DNA from: CAVSQX01 sp963730225
GTDB taxonomy: Bacteria > Planctomycetota > Phycisphaerae > Tepidisphaerales > Tepidisphaeraceae
DNA length: 64,000 bases
Direction of reading: 5' to 3'
Assembly: GCA_963730225.1 (NCBI GenBank)
Contig: CAVSQX010000004.1
Coordinates: forward strand, 1,054,001-1,118,000
Part shown: positions 1 through 7,988 of the stretch, piece after piece
How the letters are laid out: each line of letters starts with the position of its first letter
Position numbering within the stretch: the first letter of the stretch is position 1
Made by a program: the position numbers and the translations under genes
The notes under the pieces: model-generated
The model's input: only the letters and a program-made list of their open reading frames with translations
Database searches by the model: none
Told to the model about the DNA's origin: nothing

Positions 1-15
1 CGTCTTCATCGATGC

Positions 16-1272
16 TCAATGCGGCATCGGAAATCGCTGGGCCATCGCGGCCACTTGTTCTCTGAGCTTGGCCAGTTCCGCAGGATTATCCTTGGCCAAC
101 AGAGCCTGGTCGATCAGCCCGGCGACGGTTTTCATGTCCGGTTCCTTGAGCCCGCGCGTTGTTAGCGCCGGTGTTCCCAGGCGAATTCCGCTGGTGAGTT
201 TTGCGGGCCGAGGATCTTTCGGGATGCCGTTGAAGTTGACGATGATGCCCGCTTTCTCCAGCGCGACGGCCGCCTCCGCTCCGGTGAAATTCTCGTTGCG
301 GGCGCGAAGATCGACGAGCATCAAATGATTGTCGGTGCCGCCGCTGACAATGCGGTAGCCGAGTTCCTTCAGCGCCCCGGCCAAGGCCTTGGCGTTTTTC
401 ACAATCTGCTGACCGTAGGTTTTGAACTCGGGCTTGAGATCTTCGCCAAAGGCGACGGCCTTGGCCGCGATGATGTGCATCAGCGGCCCGCCCTGCATTC
501 CGGGGAAAACCGCCTTGTCGATCTTCGCAGCCAATTCCGCGTCGTCGGTGAGAATCATTCCCCCGCGCGGGCCGCGCAGGGTTTTGTGAGTGGTCGTGGT
601 GACGATGTGAGCATGCGGAAACGGCGACGGATGAGCCCCGGCCACGACGAGCCCGGCGATGTGGGCGATGTCGGCCATCAGCAGCGCGCCAACTTCGTCG
701 GCGATCTGGCGGAACTTGGCAAAATCGATGATGCGCGGATACGCCGAATATCCGCAGAGAATCATCTTCGGCTTGGCGGCCACGCAGACTTCGCGCACGG
801 CGTCGTAATCGATGTACTCAAAATCCGGCCGCGACGTGTCGTACACCAGCGGATAATGCACCGGATTGAACCACTTGCCGCTCATGTTCACCTTCCGGCC
901 GTGGCTCAGATGTCCCCCATCGGCCAGCACCAGACTGGCGAACGTGTCGCCGGGATTCATCATCGCCAGAAAAACCGACCCATTCGCCTGCGCCCCGCTG
1001 TGCGGCTGCACGTTGGCGAACTTGCAGCCGAACAACTGCTTGGCCCGCTCGATGGCCAACGTCTCGATCTGATCGTAAATCCCGCACCCCTGGTAATACC
1101 GCGCGTTCGGATACCCCTCGGCGTACTTATTCGTCAGGCAGCTACCGGCCGCCTCCATCACCGCCGGCGAAACATGATTCTCGCTGGCGATCAACTCCAG
1201 CGTCGTCTCCTGCCGGCGCCTTTCTTTCTGGATCAAATCGAAAATCTGTGGATCAGACTGCGAAAGATTCAT
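16..1272 (-). CDS. glyA: Serine hydroxymethyltransferase
   Basis: PLP enzyme that interconverts serine and glycine and charges tetrahydrofolate with a one-carbon unit; cytosolic. The 418-residue protein has the usual SHMT length and landmarks: ELIASEN near the N-terminus, the KYAEGYPNARYYQG stretch, SGAQAN, and the PLP lysine in TTTTHKTLRGPRGG (about residue 230). The ATG at 1272 is preceded by a GGAGG ribosome site (1277-1281). It is the last gene of the minus-strand run that starts at top6B, 134 nt after mqnC. That gap holds a perfect 8-bp hairpin, so glyA may be partly uncoupled from the genes before it. Family assignment is very secure. Confidence 0.97.
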   Translation of the reverse strand: MNLSQSDPQIFDLIQKERRRQETTLELIASENHVSPAVMEAAGSCLTNKYAEGYPNARYYQGCGIYDQIETLAIERAKQLFGCKFANVQPHSGAQANGSVFLAMMNPGDTFASLVLADGGHLSHGRKVNMSGKWFNPVHYPLVYDTSRPDFEYIDYDAVREVCVAAKPKMILCGYSAYPRIIDFAKFRQIADEVGALLMADIAHIAGLVVAGAHPSPFPHAHIVTTTTHKTLRGPRGGMILTDDAELAAKIDKAVFPGMQGGPLMHIIAAKAVAFGEDLKPEFKTYGQQIVKNAKALAGALKELGYRIVSGGTDNHLMLVDLRARNENFTGAEAAVALEKAGIIVNFNGIPKDPRPAKLTSGIRLGTPALTTRGLKEPDMKTVAGLIDQALLAKDNPAELAKLREQVAAMAQRFPMPH

Positions 1273-1333
1273 CAGGCCTCCAAATCGTGCTTTTGGGATT
1301 GTAGTCGATTTTGAATTCAGATTCTGGAGGGGC

Positions 1334-1351
1334 CCGCGAGCAAGCTCGCGG
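1334..1351. repeat. Short perfect palindrome between mqnC and glyA
   Basis: CCGCGAGC and GCTCGCGG are separated by AA, giving an 8-bp GC-only hairpin. No T-run follows it on the minus strand, so it is not a classic intrinsic terminator. It looks like one of the short palindromes scattered in intergenic regions of this window, and could act as a weak attenuator or mRNA-stability element. Confidence 0.6.
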
Positions 1352-1406
1352 CTAAACAGTTTAGTTTCCGCCCAGAATCGGCAACTGAACTTTCACGCTG
1401 CGATCG

Positions 1407-2783
1407 TCACCGTCGTCCAGTCCCGGGGCGAACGCCGATGAATTCCTTGTCGATGCGTTTCACATCGCGGACGGGCGGATGATTCACGGGACGGAAGTCC
1501 GGAGAATCGGAGCCGTCGTAGCGGCGAAGAACGTTGTAGTATTGATCGCGTTGGGCGGGAATCCAGCCGGCGTCGCGGATGAGGCGGCAGATTTCGCGCT
1601 CTTCGAGGCGATAGGTGGTGCCGGCGGCGCTGACGACGTTTTCTTCCATCATGACGCTACCCATGTCGTTGGCGCCGAAGAACATCGCCAGTTGGCCGAT
1701 CTTGGGGCCCATCGTCACCCACGAGCTTTGCAGGGAAGCGATGTTGTCGAAGAACAACCGGGCGACGGCCAGCGTGCGGAGATATTCATCCGCCCCGGCC
1801 ATGCGGACGACTCGGCCGCGGAGAATGTCGTCGTTGCTGCTGTCGTCGAAGGGGCCGTGGATTGTCGGATCCCATTCCTGGGCCCGGCCCAGCGGCGTGT
1901 TTTCGCGCTGGAAGGGCCAGTGGATGAAGGCGGTGTAGCTGCCAGGGGATAGGGGCTGGATGTCAGGGGCTGGAGAAGACTTGGAAAAGACGCCGGGCCA
2001 GCGAGCGCGAATGCTCTCCCTTTCCTTCTCTAGCACCTTGCCCCTATCGCCTAACCCCTTGGCATAGTCCTGCATATCCCGCAGCGCCGACATGTGCTCG
2101 ATGCGCTCCCTCACGAATTCAATGTGTCCGATCAGCATCGTCGCGCTGGTGTTCATTCCTTCTTCGTGGGCCACGCGCATCACACGCAGCCAGTCGTCGC
2201 CGGTGCATTTGCCGATGCCGATTCGGCGGCGGACGCGCGGTGTGAAAATCTCGCCGCCGCCGCCGGGGATGGTGTTCAGGCCGGCGGCGCGGAATCGGCG
2301 GATGATTTCGCGCACGTCGAGATTGAAGAACCGCTCGAACTCGATGAACTCCGGCGGGCTGAAGGCGTGAATGTGAACCGTCGGAAAATTCCTGCGGATG
2401 AAGGAGAGCAGACCCTCGTACCACTCGATCGGCAGGGCATCGTTCATGCCGCCCTGCATGAGAATCTGCGTGCCGTTGATGGCGATCAACTCTTCGATCT
2501 TTCGGCCGATCTTTTCGTAGGTGAGTGTGTAGCTGTCGGCGTCCTCATGATCGCGGCGAAAGGCGCAGAACGTGCACTTGGCGGTGCAGACATTGGTGTA
2601 GTTGATGTTGCGATCGATGACGTAGGTGCGGTAATCCTCCGGATGCATCACGGCCGTTCGAGCGGCGGCCCATTGGCCAAGATCGTGCAGCGAGGCGGTG
2701 GTGTAGAGCTCGAGGGCCTGTTCGTCGGTGAGACGAGATTTGCCGGCGATGATGGGGTCGATATCGAAGGAAGGTCGGTGCAT
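1407..2783 (-). CDS. mqnC: Cyclic dehypoxanthinyl futalosine synthase (radical SAM)
   Basis: Radical-SAM enzyme of the futalosine menaquinone pathway; it cyclises dehypoxanthine futalosine. The CTAKCTFCAF motif provides the three 4Fe-4S cysteines. GANDMGSVMMEENVV near the C-terminus is the MqnC version of the family signature and argues against MqnE. The pathway partner mqnD lies at 20009-20896. About 40 residues (GLGDRGKVLEK...IQPLSPG) interrupt the usual LRDLQDE-to-FIPLPFQ junction, and they coincide with an imperfect DNA palindrome at 1940-2064. Start choice: ATG 2783 (MHRPSFDID) fits the family N-terminus; a TTG at 2801 is possible. Neither has a clear Shine-Dalgarno. Confidence 0.93.
   Translation of the reverse strand: MHRPSFDIDPIIAGKSRLTDEQALELYTTASLHDLGQWAAARTAVMHPEDYRTYVIDRNINYTNVCTAKCTFCAFRRDHEDADSYTLTYEKIGRKIEELIAINGTQILMQGGMNDALPIEWYEGLLSFIRRNFPTVHIHAFSPPEFIEFERFFNLDVREIIRRFRAAGLNTIPGGGGEIFTPRVRRRIGIGKCTGDDWLRVMRVAHEEGMNTSATMLIGHIEFVRERIEHMSALRDMQDYAKGLGDRGKVLEKERESIRARWPGVFSKSSPAPDIQPLSPGSYTAFIHWPFQRENTPLGRAQEWDPTIHGPFDDSSNDDILRGRVVRMAGADEYLRTLAVARLFFDNIASLQSSWVTMGPKIGQLAMFFGANDMGSVMMEENVVSAAGTTYRLEEREICRLIRDAGWIPAQRDQYYNVLRRYDGSDSPDFRPVNHPPVRDVKRIDKEFIGVRPGTGRR
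1940..2064. repeat. Imperfect palindromic repeat inside mqnC
   Basis: The left arm begins TGCCAGGGGATAGGGG and runs to CTGGAGAAG. The reverse complement of the right arm begins TGCCAAGGGGTTAGG and runs to CTAGAGAAG. The arms lie at about 1940-1978 and 2017-2064. The block matches the extra residues in MqnC and keeps the reading frame, so it behaves like a protein-tolerated palindromic element. Confidence 0.55.
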
Positions 2784-2793
2784 CCGAAGCGGA

Positions 2794-2820
2794 TGATACA
2801 ATTTGATACAAAATGATACA
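2794..2820 (-). promoter_or_regulatory. Three TGTATCA direct repeats upstream of mqnC
   Basis: TGATACA occurs at 2794-2800, 2804-2810 and 2814-2820 on the plus strand, with an exact 10-bp period. On the mqnC strand these read TGTATCA three times. A 10-bp period puts the copies on one DNA face, as expected for a cooperative operator. They lie just before the mqnC ATG at 2783 and overlap the alternative TTG start. No regulator can be named. Confidence 0.4.
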
Positions 2821-2870
2821 TCCGTGACGCCGATTTATCGAGAACCTGCTTCAACCGGTCCGACGGCCGC

Positions 2871-4010
2871 TCAATCCAGCCAATCTTTCTTCTTCAACCG
2901 CTGGGGGACGTATTCCTCGGTGACGTAGCTGATGTCCTTCTGAATGAGCGATTCGACTTCCATCTTGAAGCCGTTGGAGAGCATCTTGGCAATTTCCTTC
3001 TGCCAGTTTTTATTGTCCTTGAACCAGGGATAGGCGGCGATTTCGTTGGCGCGTTTTTTGTCGTTGTCGTTCAGATCAATTTTGACTGTTTCGGGAAGCT
3101 CGCATTCGGCGTAGTCCTTGGCGCGGATGCCGAGGAATCGGGCTTCGGGAATCGCCAATCGACTGGACTCGAAAGCGAGTGAGATCGAGCCCTGCTTGAT
3201 GACCGAGTAGATGTAGTGCCCCCACGGATCGCAATCGAGCAGGCAGATGATGGGAAGTTTGAGTTCCCGATTGAATCGCTGGAGTAGCCGGCGCACGCCG
3301 CGCGGGGGCTGGCCGCCGCCGTGGGTGAGAATGCAGTTGTGATCTTCCCAGAAGCGGTCCTCGTTGAAACGATTCCAGACGGTGCCTTTTTCGACGTGCA
3401 TCACGAACTCGGCGTCGGATTTTTTGAACTGGATGATGTCGGGCTCGACGATCGAGGGAATCGCATATCCGCCGGAGCCCATCTGCCGGCAATTGATTTC
3501 ATCGCCCCGATCAACCAGCGTGAGGTTGCCGACCATCGCCCCGCGGTTGTCGGCGAAAATGTGCAGCTCTTCGCGCAGTGAGCCCAACGCCACTTCCAAA
3601 TCTTCCAGAATCGGATCGGATTCGTCCTGCGTGTCGAAGGTATTTTCTTTCGTGCCGGCAACGGTGTGCTTGGCTTTGTAAAACACGCCGCGCAGGCTGG
3701 TGGATTTTTCGGCCTCGATCAGCTCCTTGATCGTCTCGGCATGGAGCATCGTCTGCATGAACTGCTTGGCCTGATTGAGATTGAAAAGTTCCCGATCGGC
3801 GGTGGCGTCGCCCATCTCCAGAATCCCGCGGCGTTTGTTCCAATTCGTGTTCGACCGGCTGCGCGTGGGGATGGAAACGGCGATGTCGCGGCCTTTGAAT
3901 GCGGATGTCGAAACGCCGTCGGCGAGATCGACGATCTTGCCAAGCGTCACTTTGTCGCGTTCTTTGATTCGTTTGTTGACGGATGCTGAACCTGATTTTT
4001 TTTTTGCCAT
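2871..4010 (-). CDS. top6A: DNA topoisomerase VI subunit A (Spo11-like)
   Basis: Cleavage subunit of the type IIB topoisomerase. The catalytic tyrosine is in SLRGVFYKAKHT (Y111, matching the family R-x-x-[YF]-Y pattern). The Toprim metal ligands are E207 in HVEKGTVWNRF and the DxD in LLDCDPWGHYIY (D259, D261). At 379 residues it matches archaeal Top6A. The N-terminus is lysine-rich. ATG 4010 has a GAGGAG Shine-Dalgarno and follows the nucleotidyltransferase stop by 12 nt. Topo VI is universal in most archaea and in plants but sporadic in bacteria. The partner top6B is in the same transcription unit, with three genes inserted between them. Confidence 0.95.
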   Translation of the reverse strand: MAKKKSGSASVNKRIKERDKVTLGKIVDLADGVSTSAFKGRDIAVSIPTRSRSNTNWNKRRGILEMGDATADRELFNLNQAKQFMQTMLHAETIKELIEAEKSTSLRGVFYKAKHTVAGTKENTFDTQDESDPILEDLEVALGSLREELHIFADNRGAMVGNLTLVDRGDEINCRQMGSGGYAIPSIVEPDIIQFKKSDAEFVMHVEKGTVWNRFNEDRFWEDHNCILTHGGGQPPRGVRRLLQRFNRELKLPIICLLDCDPWGHYIYSVIKQGSISLAFESSRLAIPEARFLGIRAKDYAECELPETVKIDLNDNDKKRANEIAAYPWFKDNKNWQKEIAKMLSNGFKMEVESLIQKDISYVTEEYVPQRLKKKDWLD

Positions 4011-4022
4011 AAAACTCCTCGT

Positions 4023-4778
4023 TCAAAGATACTTCAGCCGAAGCCTGACAAGAAGATCGTCCAGTGCCGCCTTTCCCGAAGGCTCATCGGGAAGTGTTGA
4101 TTGATCTCGCGCTTGGTCTAACAAGCCGCAGAGCCGACTGTATTCTCGCTCGTGCCAGACCAAATCGCTTCCGGTGAGCAGGCCCTTTTCCTGACCCGAG
4201 GTTTTTTTGTCGATTAGCTCGTCGATATACTGAAGCTTGAAGACTTCGTTCAACCGCCGCAAATTGGACTCGATCTGATGTGTTCGCATCAGATGAATTC
4301 CGGCCAACAGGACACGATAGGTATAGAGCAGGCCTTTTACTGTAGGCTTGCCGCCCTTTACCACGGTTTCCCATTGATTTCGGCCGAAGCTCAGAAAATG
4401 ATGCCGATGATTGCGCGTGATGACGCTGGGCGCAATCGCGCGTAACTCGTCAAACTCTGGCGTCGCCTTCACAACCAAGGGAGAACAAACTTGTTCAAGG
4501 ACATATCCATTATTCTTCAGCAGAAGCGAAAAAAATTTATGCACGTCGTGGGTCACCACATCCATTTCAATCCGAGCATTGCGATCCAACACTTCATAGG
4601 TTTGAGATGGCGGCGATAATTTCGCCCATTGGTGAATCGGGGTTATGTGCGCGCTGCGCAGGTCATAGTCCGAATTCGCCGATTCAAAGCCATATAAGTG
4701 AGCGCCGCTCACTGTGACGAACAGCAACGGGAATGGATGGGCACCTAGAAATTGTTCGATGAAACTTTGATCGAGCAT
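4023..4778 (-). CDS. Predicted nucleotidyltransferase, RlaP/YcgL type
   Basis: The N-terminal part has the polymerase-beta nucleotidyltransferase core: VSGAHLYGFESANSDYDLR contains the GS...SDxD metal-binding pattern (residues about 23-41), and IEMDVV supplies a plausible third acidic residue (about 71). The layout, with an all-helical C-terminal half, fits the COG3541/PF10127 group, some members of which sit in RNA-repair loci. No RNA ligase or RtcB is nearby here. It lies 9 nt after hicA and 12 nt before top6A, so it is co-transcribed with both. The substrate is unknown; RNA-end modification and protein AMPylation are both possible for this fold. Confidence 0.75.
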   Translation of the reverse strand: MLDQSFIEQFLGAHPFPLLFVTVSGAHLYGFESANSDYDLRSAHITPIHQWAKLSPPSQTYEVLDRNARIEMDVVTHDVHKFFSLLLKNNGYVLEQVCSPLVVKATPEFDELRAIAPSVITRNHRHHFLSFGRNQWETVVKGGKPTVKGLLYTYRVLLAGIHLMRTHQIESNLRRLNEVFKLQYIDELIDKKTSGQEKGLLTGSDLVWHEREYSRLCGLLDQARDQSTLPDEPSGKAALDDLLVRLRLKYL

Positions 4779-4787
4779 GGCCGATAA

Positions 4788-4994
4788 TCAGACATCGCTT
4801 TCCGTGAGGTCTGCCTGCTTCAAAAGATGTCGCAGCAATCCAGTTTTAAGAGGACGATTGGCGTGTACGGGAATTGAAAGCCGCACGATGCTTCCCGCAC
4901 GGCCATATATGTGATGACTACCCGTCACTCGCAGAAGCGTCCAACCCCGGCGTTCAACCAGACGTGCCAAGTCTTTGCCGGAGACCTGCTTCAT
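4788..4994 (-). CDS. hicA: HicA-family mRNA interferase toxin
   Basis: A 68-residue YcfA/HicA protein. MKQVSGKDLARLVERRGW is the usual start, and the catalytic histidine region GSHHIY is intact, followed by the basic C-terminal helix LKTGLLRHLLKQADLT. HicA toxins bind and cleave mRNA. The start overlaps the hicB stop as ATGA (4991-4994), so translation is coupled. Order is antitoxin first, the reverse of the commonest hicAB arrangement but frequent in other clades. No feature suggests inactivation. Confidence 0.9.
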   Translation of the reverse strand: MKQVSGKDLARLVERRGWTLLRVTGSHHIYGRAGSIVRLSIPVHANRPLKTGLLRHLLKQADLTESDV

Positions 4995-5194
4995 ATCGCT
5001 ATTTCGACTACACGACCGTTATCCGGTGATTTGGGCTCCTCCACATCAACGCTCAAGCATCCTTCAATCGCCTCGTGCAGGTTTCGCAACAGCTCTTCGT
5101 AGGTTTCTCCCTGCGTCGCACAGCCGGGAATCGAAGGCACCTCCGCCCAGAATCCTCCTTCTTCCGCTTCGTGAATGACGGCTTTGATCTTCAT
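4991..5194 (-). CDS. hicB: HicB-like antitoxin
   Basis: A 67-residue HicB domain (UPF0150): MKIKAVIHEAEEGGFWAEVP, then GCATQGETYEELLRNLHEAIEGCL, the classic partial RNase H-like fold. There is no added helix-turn-helix or ribbon-helix-helix C-terminus, so it may neutralise HicA without strong autonomous DNA binding. I chose ATG 5194 (MKIKA), the normal HicB start. An in-frame ATG at 5236 would add 14 atypical residues and overlap the end of top6B. With ATG 5194 the gap to top6B is 19 nt. Confidence 0.88.
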   Translation of the reverse strand: MKIKAVIHEAEEGGFWAEVPSIPGCATQGETYEELLRNLHEAIEGCLSVDVEEPKSPDNGRVVEIAI

Positions 5195-5213
5195 GACTGA
5201 ATTGTATCCATTT

Positions 5214-7151
5214 TTAGAACAGCCTACCGCCGTCATCCGATTTTTTCATTTTCCCAGGATGTGAGGTTTTGTCGCCATCATCGGTATCTGCGGTGGGGGT
5301 TCCCGCCTGAACCGCCCGGCTCTCCACCATCACAACCCCTTCGTCATTCTTCAATTCATCCGTTTCATCCTTGCGAACCATCTTTCCTTCTTCGTCGAGT
5401 TCGGCATCGGCGATGGCCGTGCGCTTGCGGGCCTCGGTCAGAAGTTTGTCGTAGAGTTTTTTCTTGTCGGTGCCGTTGATCGCACTGATCGCGTTGCTGA
5501 TCTCTCCGATGTAACGCTCGAACACGTCGCGCCGAGCGGCCTGGCGCTGCATTTTCTGGCGTTTGCGCAGATCGGCGCCCAGCTTTCGCCCGCATTCCAT
5601 CAGGGCGAGCTTCATCTCCTTGCGGATCTCGTCGTAGTCGGCGATGGCTTCCTTGGATTCGCTGGTGAAGGGAACCCAGACGCTGGCCATGTGGATCATG
5701 ATGACCAGCGGGCCGACCGGCAGGCTGCCGCGCGGCTGGGCGAGGCTGTAATTTCGCCAGCCGGTTTCGGCGACGGCTTTGAAGCTGCTGCACGCGCTCT
5801 GCTGAAACATCAGCGGCACGCGATTGGCGAAGCGGATGACGCGGGCGGAATCGTCGGCGGGAAGTTCGCCGCCGAAGGCGATGGCGGCTTCGATCTGGAA
5901 GGGGCGGCCGCGGTAGATATCGGCTTCGCGGCTGGAGGCGGCGTAGAACTCGGCCTTCACGCCTTTGAGCATGCCGGCCAGAAGCTGGCGAACGCCGATG
6001 GGGGCGAGGCAATCCGTCGGCGGGGACGGGAGGCGAGCTTCCTGAAATGTTTTGAAAAGTTTTTCGATCTGGGCGGGCTCAAGGTTGCCGACTTTGGTGT
6101 TGCCGTTGGCGCCGATGGCCTTGGAGAACTCGGCCGCTTTTCCGGAGCTGATTCGGCTGAATTGTTCGCGCAGAAAATTGCCGAGCTTTCCCTTCTTGTT
6201 GGTGTCCTGATAATCCTTGAGCATCTGAATGAGAGTACCCAGTTCGATGCCCTTGGGATGCGGCTGAATCTCCCTGGTTTCCGGCGGAAGTTGATCGGTT
6301 CCACGCGGGAAGAAAATGACGCCGTCTTTTTCGGTGGTCGTGAGCGACGGATCGACGTCGTCGGCCGAGGGGGCATCGGTTGGCGGAACGGAATCAGCCT
6401 TGGGGTCGGCCAGCGGCAGATCTTCCTGATCGTCGGCGCTGACTCGGCTTGGTGGAACGAAGGTGATTCGCGCGTGCGGATTGGCGATGGCGGTGAGCTC
6501 GAGAAATTCATCGACGCTGCCGCGGCCTTTCTGGTAGCGGCCTTCCAGTTCGATGCTGACGCTTGTGCCGGTCATGTAATCTTCGGGATTCAAGAACGCC
6601 GGATCACGCGTGCCTGGGCTGAGGGATTTGAACCGCTGGGGCGGAAAATCCCTTGTTTCGTCGTCGACGGTGACTTCGGCGCGGTTGGTTTTGGTGTTCA
6701 TGGCCAGCTCGATGTGGTGAGCGGGCCTTCTGGCGTGGGGGCGGGTGTGGATGACCATGGGTTTGCCGGTGGTGATCAGGCCGTACATTCCGGCGGCGCT
6801 GATGCCGATGCCCTGCTGCCCGCGGGACATTTTCAGGCGGTGGAACTTGGAGCCGAACAGCAATCGGCCGAAGACATTTTCGACTTGCTTGCGCACGATG
6901 CCGGGGCCGTTGTCGATCACCGTTACCCGATATCGAGATTGTTTTGCGGTGGCCGGGCGATCGGGCTGGAGATCTTCGATGACGATCGTGACATTCGGCA
7001 GAATGCCCGCTTCCTCGCAGGCATCCAGCGAATTGTCGACGGCTTCCTTCACACTGGTGAGCAGCGCCTTGCGCGGATTGTCGAAGCCCAGCAGATGACG
7101 ATTCTTGGCGAAGAACTCACTGACGGCGATGTCCTTCTGCTTGAGGGCCAT
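5214..7151 (-). CDS. top6B: DNA topoisomerase VI subunit B (GHKL ATPase)
   Basis: ATPase and transducer subunit of topoisomerase VI. GHKL motifs are intact: KEAVDNSLDACEEAG (N-box), VIDNGPGIV (G1) and RGQQGIGISAAG (G2). A long transducer follows, with an acidic, proline-rich insertion around residues 250-300. At 645 residues it is slightly longer than archaeal Top6B. ATG 7151 lacks a ribosome site. A better start (ATG 7264) with AGGAG at 7272-7276 lies in another frame, and reads into this frame if the A5 run (TTTTT at 7209-7213 on the plus strand) had one more base. That would add MARATLEPLGQSELFAPKK and a KPKPKPQPRRRR tail. First gene of the top6B-hicB-hicA-nucleotidyltransferase-top6A string. 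Confidence 0.94.
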   Translation of the reverse strand: MALKQKDIAVSEFFAKNRHLLGFDNPRKALLTSVKEAVDNSLDACEEAGILPNVTIVIEDLQPDRPATAKQSRYRVTVIDNGPGIVRKQVENVFGRLLFGSKFHRLKMSRGQQGIGISAAGMYGLITTGKPMVIHTRPHARRPAHHIELAMNTKTNRAEVTVDDETRDFPPQRFKSLSPGTRDPAFLNPEDYMTGTSVSIELEGRYQKGRGSVDEFLELTAIANPHARITFVPPSRVSADDQEDLPLADPKADSVPPTDAPSADDVDPSLTTTEKDGVIFFPRGTDQLPPETREIQPHPKGIELGTLIQMLKDYQDTNKKGKLGNFLREQFSRISSGKAAEFSKAIGANGNTKVGNLEPAQIEKLFKTFQEARLPSPPTDCLAPIGVRQLLAGMLKGVKAEFYAASSREADIYRGRPFQIEAAIAFGGELPADDSARVIRFANRVPLMFQQSACSSFKAVAETGWRNYSLAQPRGSLPVGPLVIMIHMASVWVPFTSESKEAIADYDEIRKEMKLALMECGRKLGADLRKRQKMQRQAARRDVFERYIGEISNAISAINGTDKKKLYDKLLTEARKRTAIADAELDEEGKMVRKDETDELKNDEGVVMVESRAVQAGTPTADTDDGDKTSHPGKMKKSDDGGRLF

Positions 7152-7271
7152 CGACTCGGCGGTTTCGCGCCGGCGGCGAGGCTGGGGTTTGGGTTTTGGT
7201 TTATCCGATTTTTCGGCGCGAACAACTCCGACTGCCCGAGAGGTTCAAGCGTTGCTCTGGCCATTCCGTGG

Positions 7272-7276
7272 CTCCT
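7272..7276 (-). promoter_or_regulatory. Ribosome binding site for the probable true top6B start
   Basis: On the minus strand AGGAG lies 7 nt before ATG 7264. This is much better than anything before ATG 7151. It is the main reason to think the annotated top6B N-terminus is cut short by a one-base frameshift. Confidence 0.55.
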
Positions 7277-7471
7277 GTTTCTCCTCGATTTGCCCATGCG
7301 GTAAAGATACCGCAAGTGTTATCGGCCGTGCGACCGGGCCGACCTGAGTTGGGGCATTGTATGGATCGCCGGCGGGGTGGCGAAACATCGCGGCGAAAAA
7401 ATCATTCTTGCGGCAACTTGCTTTGAATCAAGCGCTTCGGTAGGCTCGGCCACCCGAATCGCCGGGAGATT

Positions 7472-7903
7472 TTGAAACTCCAACCCAAGGAATTCGCGGA
7501 ATCAATCAGTTACCTTCGGAGCATTGCGCCTGCATCCCGAGCGTCGGAGTTGCGGCGCTCCACGCGCATGGAATTGTGGGCGACGGTGGAGATCTTTCCG
7601 GTCGATGGGGGCGAAGCGGGTGAGCCGCGAGCGGCGCTGGCTCGTGATATTTCGATGGAAGGCATCGGCGTTCTGACCAGTCTTTCGCCCCGGAAGGGAA
7701 CAAAACTGGTTTTATCGCTCCCCCGCAGCAAGACGATCACCTCATTGATCATGTGCAATGTCGTGTTCTGCGGATCGGTGGCCCACGGCATCTTTAACGT
7801 GGGATGCAACTTCGAGTCGGAGGTGACCAGCGAACAATTCCGCCTTATCCAGGAACAGGCCAAAGCAGTTTTGGCCCGTCTGCGAAGTAACATTATTGAT
7901 TGA
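7472..7903 (+). CDS. PilZ-domain protein
   Basis: A 143-residue single-domain protein. The c-di-GMP-binding signatures are RRSTR (residues 28-32, the RxxxR half) and ARDISMEGIGV (the D/NxSxxG half, about 58-68), placed before a predicted beta barrel. It probably binds c-di-GMP and passes the signal to a partner by contact. The start must lie upstream of RRSTR; TTG 7472 with GGGAG just before it (7464-7468, short spacing) is the best available, so the start is uncertain. The gene stands alone, divergent from top6B and convergent with tag. The window's pilus loci are possible but unproven targets. Confidence 0.82.
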   Translation: MKLQPKEFAESISYLRSIAPASRASELRRSTRMELWATVEIFPVDGGEAGEPRAALARDISMEGIGVLTSLSPRKGTKLVLSLPRSKTITSLIMCNVVFCGSVAHGIFNVGCNFESEVTSEQFRLIQEQAKAVLARLRSNIID

Positions 7904-7988
7904 TTGGATTGCCTGGCATCGTTGCCGGCGGAGGCGGGGACGGCGGCCCGAGATATTTCAGCGGGGCAAGAAGAAATGAATGTGGCCC

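Noticed and set aside
1407..2783. Assignment as aminofutalosine synthase MqnE
   Set aside because: The GANDMGSVMMEENVV segment and N-terminal layout fit MqnC.
5691..7304. 537-codon plus-strand frame over top6B
   Set aside because: Complement of a protein with intact GHKL motifs; no recognisable domain of its own.
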